Shown one piece after another: positions 18,537 through 27,020 of a DNA stretch of 36,958 bases; the stretch's first letter is position 1, and each line of letters opens with the position of its first letter. The position numbers and the translations under genes are program-made. The notes below the pieces were generated by a model that worked only from the letters and a program-made list of their open reading frames with translations, searched no databases and was not told the DNA's origin. The DNA comes from an uncultured Bacteroidota bacterium (lineage in GTDB: Bacteria > Bacteroidota > Bacteroidia > Chitinophagales > Saprospiraceae): positions 1-36,958 of the forward strand of contig CALMWS010000369.1 in assembly GCA_937870795.1 (NCBI GenBank), in the 5' to 3' direction.

Positions 18537-18775
18537 CAATTGCCACTTATACTGAAAAAACTACCACTTACCCCTTCCAGACAGTCAATCACAAAACAAG
18601 CACACAAGTGTCAGAAAAATGTCATTTCTTTGCATAGTCTTGCTGGTTATGAAGGATTTATAAAACCGATGTAGGCCACCAAGCTTCGAAGGATACACCT
18701 GGATGCTCTGAAAAAGTCAGGACAAGTATCCTAGAAATTAATAACATTATGCACCAGGTATGATGTTATTTTTTT
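18537..18775 (+). other. Untranslated structured stretch between regulator and secreted protein
   Basis: No coding frame is supported in these bases. The stretch contains a helix AGGATAC/GTATCCT (18690-18696 with 18726-18732) enclosing a smaller CTGA/TCAG hairpin, a CTTCGAAG palindrome at 18684, and ends in a good terminator. It may be a long 3' UTR of the two-component operon or a separate small RNA. No known RNA family was recognised. Confidence 0.35.
18740..18775 (+). terminator. Rho-independent terminator after the two-component operon
   Basis: Stem of 13 pairs between 18740-18752 and 18758-18770 (two G-U pairs) with a five-base loop, followed by T through 18775. Located about 200 bases after the response regulator stop and 70 bases before the next start. 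Confidence 0.7.
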
Positions 18776-18819
18776 GAGTCATCCTCCCATTTTAGGGGGT
18801 TTAGTATAAGTTTTGTTAC

Positions 18820-18827
18820 TATTTTTG
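18820..18827 (+). promoter_or_regulatory. Candidate -7 element for the gingipain-like gene
   Basis: TATTTTTG, an exact TAnnTTTG match, just downstream of the terminator and about 20 bases before the ATG at 18847. The -33 region has only TTTA at the expected distance, which might mean dependence on an activator; that is inference. Confidence 0.45.
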
Positions 18828-18846
18828 ATCAAATATTTTGACAATA

Positions 18847-21459
18847 ATGGTGAAAAACGTAATTTATTTGGCATCCCTGCTTCTAAGTCTTACACTTACA
18901 GCACAGAACGTTGACTTTGATAATTCAATTTTGGTTACGGCCACGGTTGATGGGGATGCCCTTTTATTGGAATGGCCAGGTACGGCCGGCATCACCAGTT
19001 ATTTCATCAAAAAGCGCGAGAAAGGCCAGGCCAATTATAAGCCTCTGGTCAGTCTGGCCGGCAATGTTACCTCGTATAGGGATACCAACGTAGTTGCAGG
19101 TAAAATTTATGAATACCACATTACCCGGCAGAATAATACTTCCAATGTAGCTGCCCCAATTGCAGCAGGCATAAATGTGGCACCCACACACTACCGGGGT
19201 GGTGTTTTATTGGTCATTGAGGCATCACTTCAATCATCGTTGCCCACCGAAATTGAACGTTATCAAACTGATCTCATGGATGAGGGCTGGTCGGTAGCCA
19301 GCTTGTGGGTGAGCAGCCAATCAAAGCCAGATAGTGTTAAACTGGCGATAAAAAATGTCCTATCCACGATGCCGGATATCAAATTCCGGAGTCTTGTACT
19401 TATTGGGCGTGTACCTGTGCCATACGCCGGTTATCTGGCACCCGATGGCCATACCCCGGATCATTTGGGAGCCTGGCCTGCCGATGTCTATTACGGAGAC
19501 CTCGATGGAGTATGGACAGACAATATCATCAATGCAACAGAAGCTTCTGGCACACGCAATGACAATGTACCGGGAGATGGCAAGTTCGACAACTCCAGCC
19601 TGCCGGGAGCCGTAGAACTGGAAGTAGGAAGAATTGACCTGTCAGATTTGCCTGCTTTCCCAAAAAGTGAGACCGAACTGCTCAGGCAGTATTTTGACAA
19701 AAACCATCAATTCAGGCGTGGTACCCTACCCTATGTTCGAAGGGGTCTGATCCAGAATAATTTTGGTTCCTACGCTGAAGCCTTCGGTCAAAGCGGACTC
19801 AACAACTTTTGTCGTTTTTTTGGAAAAGACAGTGTTTTTTATTTGCCATACAAAGCCACATTGCAGCAGGCCTCTTACCTGTGTTCTTATGGCTGTGGAG
19901 CCGGGCATTATCAGGGGGCTTCGGGCATAGGAACCACATCAGAGCTGGTCAACGAAAACCACCAGACCATATTTACCATGCTTTTTGGTTCGTATTTTGG
20001 AGACTGGCACAATAGCAACAATTACCTGAGGGCAGCACTGGCATCCGGTCAGACGCTTACCAATTGCTGGGCCGGCCGACCCGTTTGGTACATCCATCAC
20101 ATGGCAGTGGGAGAGACCATCGGTTATGGTGCCAGAATTTCACAAAACAATTCATCCGAATTTACAGCAGGCTATGGTGCTACCGGTGTACACGTAGCCC
20201 TGATGGGAGACCCAACGCTAACCCTTTTGCCTTACGAAGGAATTGATACCTTTTATGCTAAAGTAATCAAGGATAGTCTTTATTTAAACTGGGAGGGTTT
20301 GACAAGTGGAGTTCAATCCTATTATGTTTATCAAAAGAAAGGAAATGGCTATGAGCTTATTACCCCTGTAGCTATAAACGGGACACAGCTGAGCTTAGGT
20401 TGCGTTAAAAAGGGTAGCTATGAGTTTATGGTTAGACCAGTTAGATTGGAAACTACCGGAAGTGGCAGTTTCTACAATCTGGGTGCAGGAAAAAGCCATA
20501 CAGCCACCATTGAATTTGACGGCAAACCTGATATTAAATTAAATTATTCCCTGTTCTACGAAAAAATGGATATCACTGCCGAAATAATTGATGGTAAACT
20601 CATCTCTTTTGATGCAGGTGATGGTCGAATTTTCTATGACAGTATTCCTGCTACCCTGGTTTACCCAAGAGCAGGCACGTTTTATCCCTGTTTCAAACTG
20701 GGTAACCTGTGTACCAAAAAAGATACCTGCATCGAGGTTTCATTAAAAAGCAGCTCACCCATACATGAAATATTTTATGCCAATCCGAAATGTTATGATG
20801 AGAAAGGATATATTTTTATACATGAGAAGCAAGACGCGCTTCCTTTTACTTTCGTATGGTCAACCTTGGATACTACCCTATCAATAGGGGGTCTTGGCAG
20901 TGGAAATTATTCTATTACCATCACAACAGTTTCTGGCTGGACAGATGTTTTGAATTTTACCATTACGGCTCCCGACCCTATCACCGCAGCGATCGAAGTA
21001 ATTGGGGCAACTGAAAATCAAAGCAATGGTAAAATTGTAATCGATCAGTTAAAAGGTTGGAATTTCTCTTACAAAGTTTTTGTCAATGATGTGAATTATA
21101 ATACCCAGCTTGTTTACGAAGGCCTGGCCCCGGGTGACTATACCATCAAAATTGTTGACGCTTCTATGTGCACATTAGACACCACGGTAAAAGTAAATGT
21201 AATAAGCCATACTAATGACACCCCGCACACGGCTGATTTGTTAACACCAACAGTGAATGGCGATTGGGAAGCAGCAAATAAAGGTGATGAAGAAAAAATT
21301 ATAATACACATTTATGATCTTGCAGGTAGGTTGCTGCGAAGGGTCAGTTTTAAAGATTGGGATCAACATTTCACCAACGACCTGGCTGCCGGCATTTATC
21401 CAGTTGTAGCCAGTTTTGAGCAAAGACGGCAGACCTTAAAATGGATACATTGGAAGTAG
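18847..21459 (+). CDS. Secreted gingipain (C25)-fold protein, probable Cys-to-Ser variant, T9SS sorting domain
   Basis: ATG at 18847 gives 870 residues opening with a signal peptide (to LTLTAQ, ~20); the TTG 9 bases earlier is less likely. Order: fibronectin III-like domain (~24-107), then a C25-like region (~116-466) with VLIGRVPVPY, DVYYGDLDGVW, GCGAGHYQG (349-357) and MGDPTL, then Ig/PKD-like domains and a C-terminal T9SS-type domain (IYDLAGRLLRR, LAAGIYPVV). In gingipains the nucleophile sits in ACVNGDF; here the matching place reads GSYFGDW, so Ser seems to replace Cys while the GxGH histidine remains. It may be an inactive homolog or use Ser. Ends directly against the convergent stop of the next gene, with no spacer. 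Confidence 0.8.
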   Translation: MVKNVIYLASLLLSLTLTAQNVDFDNSILVTATVDGDALLLEWPGTAGITSYFIKKREKGQANYKPLVSLAGNVTSYRDTNVVAGKIYEYHITRQNNTSNVAAPIAAGINVAPTHYRGGVLLVIEASLQSSLPTEIERYQTDLMDEGWSVASLWVSSQSKPDSVKLAIKNVLSTMPDIKFRSLVLIGRVPVPYAGYLAPDGHTPDHLGAWPADVYYGDLDGVWTDNIINATEASGTRNDNVPGDGKFDNSSLPGAVELEVGRIDLSDLPAFPKSETELLRQYFDKNHQFRRGTLPYVRRGLIQNNFGSYAEAFGQSGLNNFCRFFGKDSVFYLPYKATLQQASYLCSYGCGAGHYQGASGIGTTSELVNENHQTIFTMLFGSYFGDWHNSNNYLRAALASGQTLTNCWAGRPVWYIHHMAVGETIGYGARISQNNSSEFTAGYGATGVHVALMGDPTLTLLPYEGIDTFYAKVIKDSLYLNWEGLTSGVQSYYVYQKKGNGYELITPVAINGTQLSLGCVKKGSYEFMVRPVRLETTGSGSFYNLGAGKSHTATIEFDGKPDIKLNYSLFYEKMDITAEIIDGKLISFDAGDGRIFYDSIPATLVYPRAGTFYPCFKLGNLCTKKDTCIEVSLKSSSPIHEIFYANPKCYDEKGYIFIHEKQDALPFTFVWSTLDTTLSIGGLGSGNYSITITTVSGWTDVLNFTITAPDPITAAIEVIGATENQSNGKIVIDQLKGWNFSYKVFVNDVNYNTQLVYEGLAPGDYTIKIVDASMCTLDTTVKVNVISHTNDTPHTADLLTPTVNGDWEAANKGDEEKIIIHIYDLAGRLLRRVSFKDWDQHFTNDLAAGIYPVVASFEQRRQTLKWIHWK

Positions 21460-22449
21460 TCAGTATGATTCCGGCCAGGAAGCATACCAGGGCTTTGCTG
21501 TATATCTAACCTTTTTAGTCAGCTTTCCCACTTTGATGTCTTTTAACATTTGTTGCTGAAGTGGAGACAGATAGATGGTGGGAGATGTACCATTGCCCAG
21601 CGCGCTATTGATGCGTGTAGCCTGAATCGGACTCAGTGGCAGGGCAGCATACTCCGAATTTTTCAGATAGTAGTGTAAGTCTTTGTCGACCGTATAATTT
21701 TTTAAGGGAGCCTTTCTGATGCCCTCTGCTGAAACCGGAGTTGCTCCATTTTTAATATGGATGGCATCGGCATTACCCGACTTTTGTGCACCGGCAATTA
21801 CCTGATTAGCGGAGGTGCGCGACTGATCAAAAACCACTCTTACCACTTCCCTGCCGTTGCTATAACCCGGCTCTGTGTACACCACACCCGGTTGTGCTCC
21901 TATGTTTTTTTCTCCTGACCAAAAACAATACATTTCCAAATACAGCTCATCTGTTTCGGCGTTGAGTTCAGCCTCAAGTAAGCTCAGGTAGCCGGGAATG
22001 AGCCTGTTAGTTTTGATGAGTGCGGTATTAATGGCTTTTACCACCGAAGCAGGAGAATATTGTCCGCTGTGGCGCGGCTGGATGTCTTTGCCATGCTGAT
22101 CCACGATCCTAAACACAGGGTTGTTCCAGGCGGGTTCGTTGTATTTCTGCAAGACAGCAGCGTCGTGACCGCCTTTGTTGTTGTAAATGGCAACAGGTAT
22201 GAAGTAGGTTTCAATGGCTTCAGCTATGAGGGGGTGGCTCAATACATCGTTGCCAAAATTTCTGCAGGTGGCACAGCCGGGTACTTCCTGAAACAGTAGG
22301 AAGATGGGCAATTTTTTTTGAGCAGCCAGTACTTGCGCTTCATCCAGATTCCGTAACCAATGAATGGTACCCAATTCCGGCTGTTTGCTTTGAGCTGCGA
22401 CCGATGTGTACACCAGGATAAAAAAGAGCAATGTATGGAGGGTCTTCAT
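21460..22449 (-). CDS. Periplasmic VPGC thioredoxin-like protein fused to a reduced MsrA-like domain
   Basis: 329 residues with a signal peptide (to SVAAQ, ~20). Residues ~25-145 form a thioredoxin fold: FLLFQEVPGCATCRNF with C59 and C62, and a cis-Pro candidate in NNPVF. The VPGCAT string matches the VPGUxT thioredoxin-like (seleno)protein family as I recall it, with Cys instead of selenocysteine. Residues ~168-270 resemble methionine sulfoxide reductase A: MYCFWSGE (C175 at the MsrA catalytic position), PGVVYTEPGYSNG, EVVRVVFDQSR and DLHYYLKN. The MsrA segments between GYSNG and EVVRV (normally carrying CSGxTGHAE) and the later QYRS region are missing, so activity is doubtful. Follows gldD after 7 bases with GGAG just before the ATG. 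Confidence 0.72.
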   Translation of the reverse strand: MKTLHTLLFFILVYTSVAAQSKQPELGTIHWLRNLDEAQVLAAQKKLPIFLLFQEVPGCATCRNFGNDVLSHPLIAEAIETYFIPVAIYNNKGGHDAAVLQKYNEPAWNNPVFRIVDQHGKDIQPRHSGQYSPASVVKAINTALIKTNRLIPGYLSLLEAELNAETDELYLEMYCFWSGEKNIGAQPGVVYTEPGYSNGREVVRVVFDQSRTSANQVIAGAQKSGNADAIHIKNGATPVSAEGIRKAPLKNYTVDKDLHYYLKNSEYAALPLSPIQATRINSALGNGTSPTIYLSPLQQQMLKDIKVGKLTKKVRYTAKPWYASWPESY

Positions 22450-22456
22450 CTCCTAC

Positions 22457-23056
22457 TTATTTTTTCCAGGCAAAGGTCTTGAGCATGGTTTCGATGTCTT
22501 TTCGCATGAAGTCGAGCACCGGGGCGGTCGAATCCGGATTGACAGTAGCATTAAAATACAGCGATGCCCTGAAAAAATGGTGTGTAGAATCGGTGAGAAA
22601 AAATTGTACCGGAGAAGCCACAGGGCCTGATACTTCGAAAAGTATGCCCCCTACCCCGGCTCTTCCTTCGATGATGGATTCTCTCCGGGCGTTGGCTTTG
22701 ATGTTGTGTTTGCCGGTAATGGTAAAGGCATCGTCTACCAATTCGTCGAATCTGGCTCTTGAAGTAATGGGGTAATAACTGCAATGGATGCTCGCACCCA
22801 ATTGCTGGCTGTTGAGGTCAAACCAGCAGTCGTTTAGGGGTTTTTCTCCAAAATAAAATGAATCCTGCCGGTAACTCAGATAATTGGGATAGTTAAAAGT
22901 AAACGGACATATTACATGTTCGAATAAGGTATCTTTTTTAACCGGATATTCTACATAAGGGAATAATCGCTGCTTTGGCATCATTTGGCCATCACCGCCA
23001 CAGGCCATTAAGCCCATAATCATCATTAAAACAAAGACAGGAAGGTACTTCGTCAT
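22457..23056 (-). CDS. gldD: Gliding motility lipoprotein GldD
   Basis: 199 residues. Lipoprotein signal with lipobox GLMAC (Cys at ~19). Typical GldD features: RLFPYVEYP, the FTFNYPNYLSY segment and a NDCWFDLNSQQLGASIHCSYYPI stretch (given in part) near the middle. GldD is required for gliding and for T9SS function in Flavobacterium, but its molecular role is unsettled. The ATG overlaps the gldE stop by 4 bases (coding-strand ATGA). Gene order mutY-ssb-gldE-gldD, widely conserved in Bacteroidota, supports the call. Confidence 0.93.
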   Translation of the reverse strand: MTKYLPVFVLMMIMGLMACGGDGQMMPKQRLFPYVEYPVKKDTLFEHVICPFTFNYPNYLSYRQDSFYFGEKPLNDCWFDLNSQQLGASIHCSYYPITSRARFDELVDDAFTITGKHNIKANARRESIIEGRAGVGGILFEVSGPVASPVQFFLTDSTHHFFRASLYFNATVNPDSTAPVLDFMRKDIETMLKTFAWKK

Positions 23057-24465
23057 TGGTTTTGGCTTTGCATTACTTTGATATTTACCTTTTCAATGCG
23101 TCTGCTGTTGGACGAAATGACCTTCAGCTGAAGCTCTTTGATCTGGATTTCCTTTTCCGGCTTGGGTATGTGGCCCATGAGTTCGATGATCAGGCCACCC
23201 ACAGAGTCGGCGTTGCCTTTGATGTCGTCAAAATACGAAGTCTTTTCTCCTATGACCCTGCATACATCGTTGAGCAGGGCCTTGCCGTCGAAGATGTAAT
23301 TGCCCTCTGAGAGTTTGATGTATTCAATATCTTCATCGTCATCGAATTCGTCTTTGATTTCACCGATGACTTCTTCCATGATATCCTCGAGGGTGACGAT
23401 GCCCAGGGTGCCGCCAAATTCATCTACAACTATGGCCATGTGCAGGCGTTTGATCTGAAAATCGCGAAGCAGGTCGTCGATTTTTTTAGTCTCCGGAATG
23501 TAGAGCATGTTGGTGCGGATAAGGTCATTCCATGCAAAATCCGCGCCTTCATTTGTAAGTCCGATCAAATCTTTGACGTATAAGATGCCCAGGATCTTAT
23601 CTACATCTTCTTCGTAAACGGGCAGTCGGGAGTAACCACTTTCTCTGATGATGTTGAGCAAAGAAGTGAAGTCAATGTCTTTTTCAACAGCCACTACATC
23701 CACACGCGGCCTCATCACCTGGCGGGCCGACATATCGCCAAATTTGACGATGCCTTTGAGCAATTCTGCTTCATGTGGTTCTTCTTCGTTTTGGCTTACC
23801 GTGAGTTCGATGGCGGCATCGAGGTCTTCGCGACTGCTCCCCGTCTGGTAATTGCGGTTGGTGGCAATGCGCCTTTCGATGGTTTGTCCCCATCTCACCA
23901 GGATGGAGCTTACTGGGGTGAATAAAAAGCCTAAAAAGCTTAGAGGTGTTGCCATAATTTTCGCAACCTTGAGGTTGTTGACATTGGCGTAGATCTTGGG
24001 GCCTACCTCTCCAAAGAGTAGCAGGATAAAAGTAACCAGGATTACGGTAATGAAAAAGTCGATGCCGGTAGCCAATTGTTCGGGTGTAAAAAGCCCGAGG
24101 AAGATGTATTCGTGCAGCCACCAGCCAATGGTGGTGAGGATCTGTTCGTTGAGGATGTTATCGAGGATGATTTTGGAAACAATGACAATGGCGATGTTTA
24201 CAAAATTGTTGCCTATGAGGATGGTAGCGAGCAACCGTTTGGGGTGGTTTCTCAGCTGAACGATGCGTTGGCCGAGGACCCCTTCTTCTTCCTCGATGGC
24301 ACGTAGTCTCGAAGGTGTGAGCGAAAAAAATGCTACCTCACTGGCAGAGATCAGACCGGAACAACAAATGAGCAGGATGAGCAGCAGGAAATAGGCTACA
24401 AAGACCCAGTCGACCTGCATAAAACCTACAATAAACCCTATTAGATTGGGAGGCTCAGTTTCCAA
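23053..24465 (-). CDS. gldE: Gliding motility-associated protein GldE (DUF21/CBS/CorC)
   Basis: 470 residues. Order: three to four membrane helices of a CNNM/DUF21 domain (about 20-190, with GNNFVNIAIV and FGEVGPK); a CBS pair (about 250-370: MRPRVDVVAVEKD, GYSRLPVYEED, VVDEFGGTLGIVTLEDI); and a CorC/HlyC C-terminal domain (380-465). Related proteins bind nucleotides through the CBS pair and handle divalent cations. GldE works with GldD in gliding/T9SS. The start at 24465 is TTG, kept because it gives the family-like N-terminus METEPPNL; the next ATG in frame is at 24420 and would trim 15 residues. Confidence 0.92.
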   Translation of the reverse strand: METEPPNLIGFIVGFMQVDWVFVAYFLLLILLICCSGLISASEVAFFSLTPSRLRAIEEEEGVLGQRIVQLRNHPKRLLATILIGNNFVNIAIVIVSKIILDNILNEQILTTIGWWLHEYIFLGLFTPEQLATGIDFFITVILVTFILLLFGEVGPKIYANVNNLKVAKIMATPLSFLGFLFTPVSSILVRWGQTIERRIATNRNYQTGSSREDLDAAIELTVSQNEEEPHEAELLKGIVKFGDMSARQVMRPRVDVVAVEKDIDFTSLLNIIRESGYSRLPVYEEDVDKILGILYVKDLIGLTNEGADFAWNDLIRTNMLYIPETKKIDDLLRDFQIKRLHMAIVVDEFGGTLGIVTLEDIMEEVIGEIKDEFDDDEDIEYIKLSEGNYIFDGKALLNDVCRVIGEKTSYFDDIKGNADSVGGLIIELMGHIPKPEKEIQIKELQLKVISSNSRRIEKVNIKVMQSQNQ

Positions 24466-24501
24466 AATGGATGGTTTAGTTAAATAAATTTCCGTTCATT
24501 A

Positions 24502-24948
24502 TTAAAACGGAAGATCGTCTGCCCCATCAACAGGGGGTGTGAAGTCGTGACTTGAAGGAGATGCTTCGTTGCCATAAGTAGACTGTGAAGGCAGGGGTGC
24601 GGCGTTGCCTCCTTCTGTGCGTTCTCTTTTTTCCAGTGAACGGAGGGTAAGCGCTTCAACTTCTGTGACATATCGCTCAACGCCATTGCTGTCTTTGTAT
24701 TGACGGGTTTTGAGCTTGCCTTCTACGTAAACCAGGCTGCCTTTTTTGAGTTCTTTTTCGGCGCGATCAGCCAGGTTTCTCCAGGCGATAACGGTATGCC
24801 ATTCGGTCTGGTTTTGCCAGTTGCCATCTTTGTCGCGGTAAGATTCGTTGGTGGCCAAGGTAATTCTGGCTACGGAGCCACCGTTGTCAAAATGTCTTAC
24901 TTCGGGATCTTTGCCCAAATTGCCTATCAAAGTAACCTTGTTTACCAT
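24502..24948 (-). CDS. ssb: Single-stranded DNA-binding protein
   Basis: 148 residues. OB fold with NKVTLIGNLGKDPEVR, the WHTVIAWRNLAD core and GSLVYVEGKLKTRQY, followed by a flexible linker rich in Ser, Pro and Asn and the acidic tip DDLPF that recruits partner proteins. It lies 45 bases after mutY and 36 before gldE, all on the minus strand, so DNA repair and gliding genes share an operon here as in other Bacteroidota. Confidence 0.96.
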   Translation of the reverse strand: MVNKVTLIGNLGKDPEVRHFDNGGSVARITLATNESYRDKDGNWQNQTEWHTVIAWRNLADRAEKELKKGSLVYVEGKLKTRQYKDSNGVERYVTEVEALTLRSLEKRERTEGGNAAPLPSQSTYGNEASPSSHDFTPPVDGADDLPF

Positions 24949-24993
24949 CTCAGTTTAGTTTGTGTTTTCTGTGAACTTTTCGTGGCGGGTACC

Positions 24994-26064
24994 TCAATCA
25001 GCCATGCCATTCAGCACGTTGTGCAATACCCGGGGAAAGGCAAAGTTCGTCAATTTTCCCCGATCTACCAAAAAGATATGCTCATTCGAAATTTTTAATG
25101 TGTTTTTAATCAAATGGATCGTATAAAATTTGGTGTAAATGGTCTGATGGGTCAAAATATGTGGTTTTTTAGGAGATGAAATCACGATTTTATCTACTAA
25201 ATTGGCCTCCAAACCTAAGTCCCGGAGGAAGGAAAAGACTGCTTTTTGACTTAGAGTTTTATCCGTTTTTGTCTCGAATAAAGGAAATTGGTAGAGCCCC
25301 TGCCAGATGTCTTTTGCTGTCCTCGGCCCGATGAGGCAGCTGCCCTTTGGTGTTATTACGATGAAGAAATGAAAAAATCGCTGTCGTTTTGTGTTCTGTT
25401 TTGATTTTACCGGCAGTGTGTTTTGAAGTCCTTCCCTTTTTGCCACACAATGTTGACTTACCGGACAAGAGTGGCAAAGTGGATTTTGCGGTAGGCAAAC
25501 CGTAGCCCCCAGGTCGAGCATAGCCTGGTTGAAATCGGCTGCTTTTTTGGGGTGGATAACTTCGTTAAGCCAGTTCATCATGATTTTTTGTGTAGCAGGC
25601 AGATCGGCAGGTTCGTGCATGCCCAGGAAGCGGGCCACCACCCTTTTTACGTTGCCATCCAGGACGGGGTAAGGCAAATTGTAAGCAAAACTCGCAATGG
25701 CTGCCGCCGTATAGTTTCCAATGCCCTTGAGTGCCAGAATTTCATCGTATTTTTTGGGAAACACCCCGTTGTGGTGATCTCTGATGAGCTGTGCTGTGTG
25801 GTGTAAGTTTCTCGCTCTTGAATAATAACCAAGGCCTTCCCACAATTTCAGCACCTCGTCCTGTGGTGCGTTGGCCAGGGCAATGACATTTGGAAATTTT
25901 GCTATAAATCGAAGGTAGTAAGGCAGTCCCTGTGCCACGCGGGTTTGCTGCAAAATGATCTCACTGATCCAAATTTTGTAGGGGTCATGGGTTTCTTTCC
26001 ATGGCAAATCCCTCTTTTCGGTTTCGAACCAACGGAGGAGGGCTTTGGTGAAAGAGGAGGGCAT
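24994..26064 (-). CDS. mutY: A/G-specific adenine glycosylase MutY
   Basis: 356 residues. Removes adenine mispaired with 8-oxoguanine. Catalytic E35 in SEIILQQT, helix-hairpin-helix LKGIGNYTAAAI (112-123) with D136 in PVLDGNV, and a 4Fe-4S cluster with Cys at 190, 197, 200 and 206 in the standard C-x6-C-x2-C-x5-C spacing. C-terminal NUDIX-like domain (~225-350) reads out 8-oxoG. ATG at 26064; a TAccTTCG element on the minus strand about 20 bases upstream could be its -7 box. First gene of the mutY-ssb-gldE-gldD-thioredoxin unit. Confidence 0.96.
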   Translation of the reverse strand: MPSSFTKALLRWFETEKRDLPWKETHDPYKIWISEIILQQTRVAQGLPYYLRFIAKFPNVIALANAPQDEVLKLWEGLGYYSRARNLHHTAQLIRDHHNGVFPKKYDEILALKGIGNYTAAAIASFAYNLPYPVLDGNVKRVVARFLGMHEPADLPATQKIMMNWLNEVIHPKKAADFNQAMLDLGATVCLPQNPLCHSCPVSQHCVAKREGLQNTLPVKSKQNTKRQRFFHFFIVITPKGSCLIGPRTAKDIWQGLYQFPLFETKTDKTLSQKAVFSFLRDLGLEANLVDKIVISSPKKPHILTHQTIYTKFYTIHLIKNTLKISNEHIFLVDRGKLTNFAFPRVLHNVLNGMAD

Positions 26065-26087
26065 GGAATTTTTTTTTGCGAAGGTAA

Positions 26088-26163
26088 GGAAATCCGGGTA
26101 TCCGGGTATCGGCTAGCCGTCAACGGCTAACGGCTAACGGCTAATCTACCTGGCTAACGCCAG
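26088..26163. repeat. Short tandem repeats and nested palindromes upstream of mutY
   Basis: Three perfect tandem copies of AACGGCT (26122-26142), preceded by two copies of CCGGGTAT. TAGCCGT/ACGGCTA (26114-26120 with 26123-26129) forms a 7-bp stem over two bases, and CTGGC/GCCAG (26150-26154 with 26159-26163) a second hairpin over TAAC. Located between the upstream membrane protein gene's stop (26341) and the mutY start. Confidence 0.75.
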
Positions 26164-26340
26164 TTAGACAGGCCGGCAACATAACTGAACGGTTTTGGCA
26201 TAAATGCCGATTTTATACTCAATCACAATGGCATTTGTGATCGTATAATTATTTACCTGATGGAATTTGCTTCTCTTTTAACCTATAGAGAATGATAAAT
26301 TGGTTGGTGCTGGACAGGTGGTTGATATGAAAAAAGCAGT

Positions 26341-26892
26341 TTAGTATTGCAGTTCTTCTTCACCAAATACCATAGCCAATATAATAAGGCCCCAAAGCAA
26401 GGTGCCAACTAGAATCAAAGCTATTTGACGACCATTAAATGTGGGTTGTTCGGTAATTAATAAGCCCTCTGTATTTTCTTTGGCGTAGTTGAGCGCTTTG
26501 AAAGGTGGAATTAAGAAGAGGAAGGCTAAATTTGATACCATCCAATATGGGTCAGGTAAGTAGGATAACACATTGACAATAAAAAAGCCAATATACAGTG
26601 CGTAAGAATTGAATCTCGGATTGTATCCCTTTTCTTTCGAGTAATCGTATATTTTCATAAAAAGGAAGTTGAGATATAAAATAGAAAGCAGGGATCTTGC
26701 AGCCGGCATAATATCCGTCATTTCCTTTTGTTTGAAAAATCTCCACGACTTGTATATCCACCAAATACCATAAAGTCCCATGGTAATAAAACAAAGTAGA
26801 ACAAATTTTTCCGTATTGATGATGTATTGTTCCTCCACATAATACATCATTTCATTATCCTGGTTTTGATCTAATTCTTCAGAATTGGGCAT
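26341..26892 (-). CDS. DUF4234-like membrane protein
   Basis: 183 residues. A short acidic cytoplasmic head, then a segment typical of DUF4234: FVLLCFITMGLYGIWWIYKS (about 31-50), followed by two or three further hydrophobic segments near 70-80, 100-115 and 155-175. Ends in an acidic tail (GEEELQY). Function unknown; such proteins are small integral inner-membrane proteins. ATG at 26892 with an exact -7 element just upstream. Probably monocistronic; 276 bases separate it from mutY. Confidence 0.65.
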   Translation of the reverse strand: MPNSEELDQNQDNEMMYYVEEQYIINTEKFVLLCFITMGLYGIWWIYKSWRFFKQKEMTDIMPAARSLLSILYLNFLFMKIYDYSKEKGYNPRFNSYALYIGFFIVNVLSYLPDPYWMVSNLAFLFLIPPFKALNYAKENTEGLLITEQPTFNGRQIALILVGTLLWGLIILAMVFGEEELQY

Positions 26893-26912
26893 GTCGCTTT
26901 TTTGTTATTGTT

Positions 26913-26920
26913 CAAAGATA
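26913..26920 (-). promoter_or_regulatory. -7 promoter element of the DUF4234-like gene
   Basis: Minus-strand TATCTTTG, exact TAnnTTTG match, 21 bases upstream of the ATG at 26892, implying a short leader. No good -33 TTG at the usual distance. Confidence 0.45.
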
Positions 26921-27020
26921 GTAAAAGCAAGCTCAGAAGCAGCTATGCATCAAAGATATTTGAACAAAAATGGTGAATCCGTAGCCTCCCCAAATAATAA
27001 CCCTAAAAAGGGTAAACCCA

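Noticed and set aside
26999-27014. Small hairpin ACCCT/AGGGT as terminator of the potassium channel gene
   Set aside because: Only 5 bp of stem and a weak tail; not strong enough to list as a feature.
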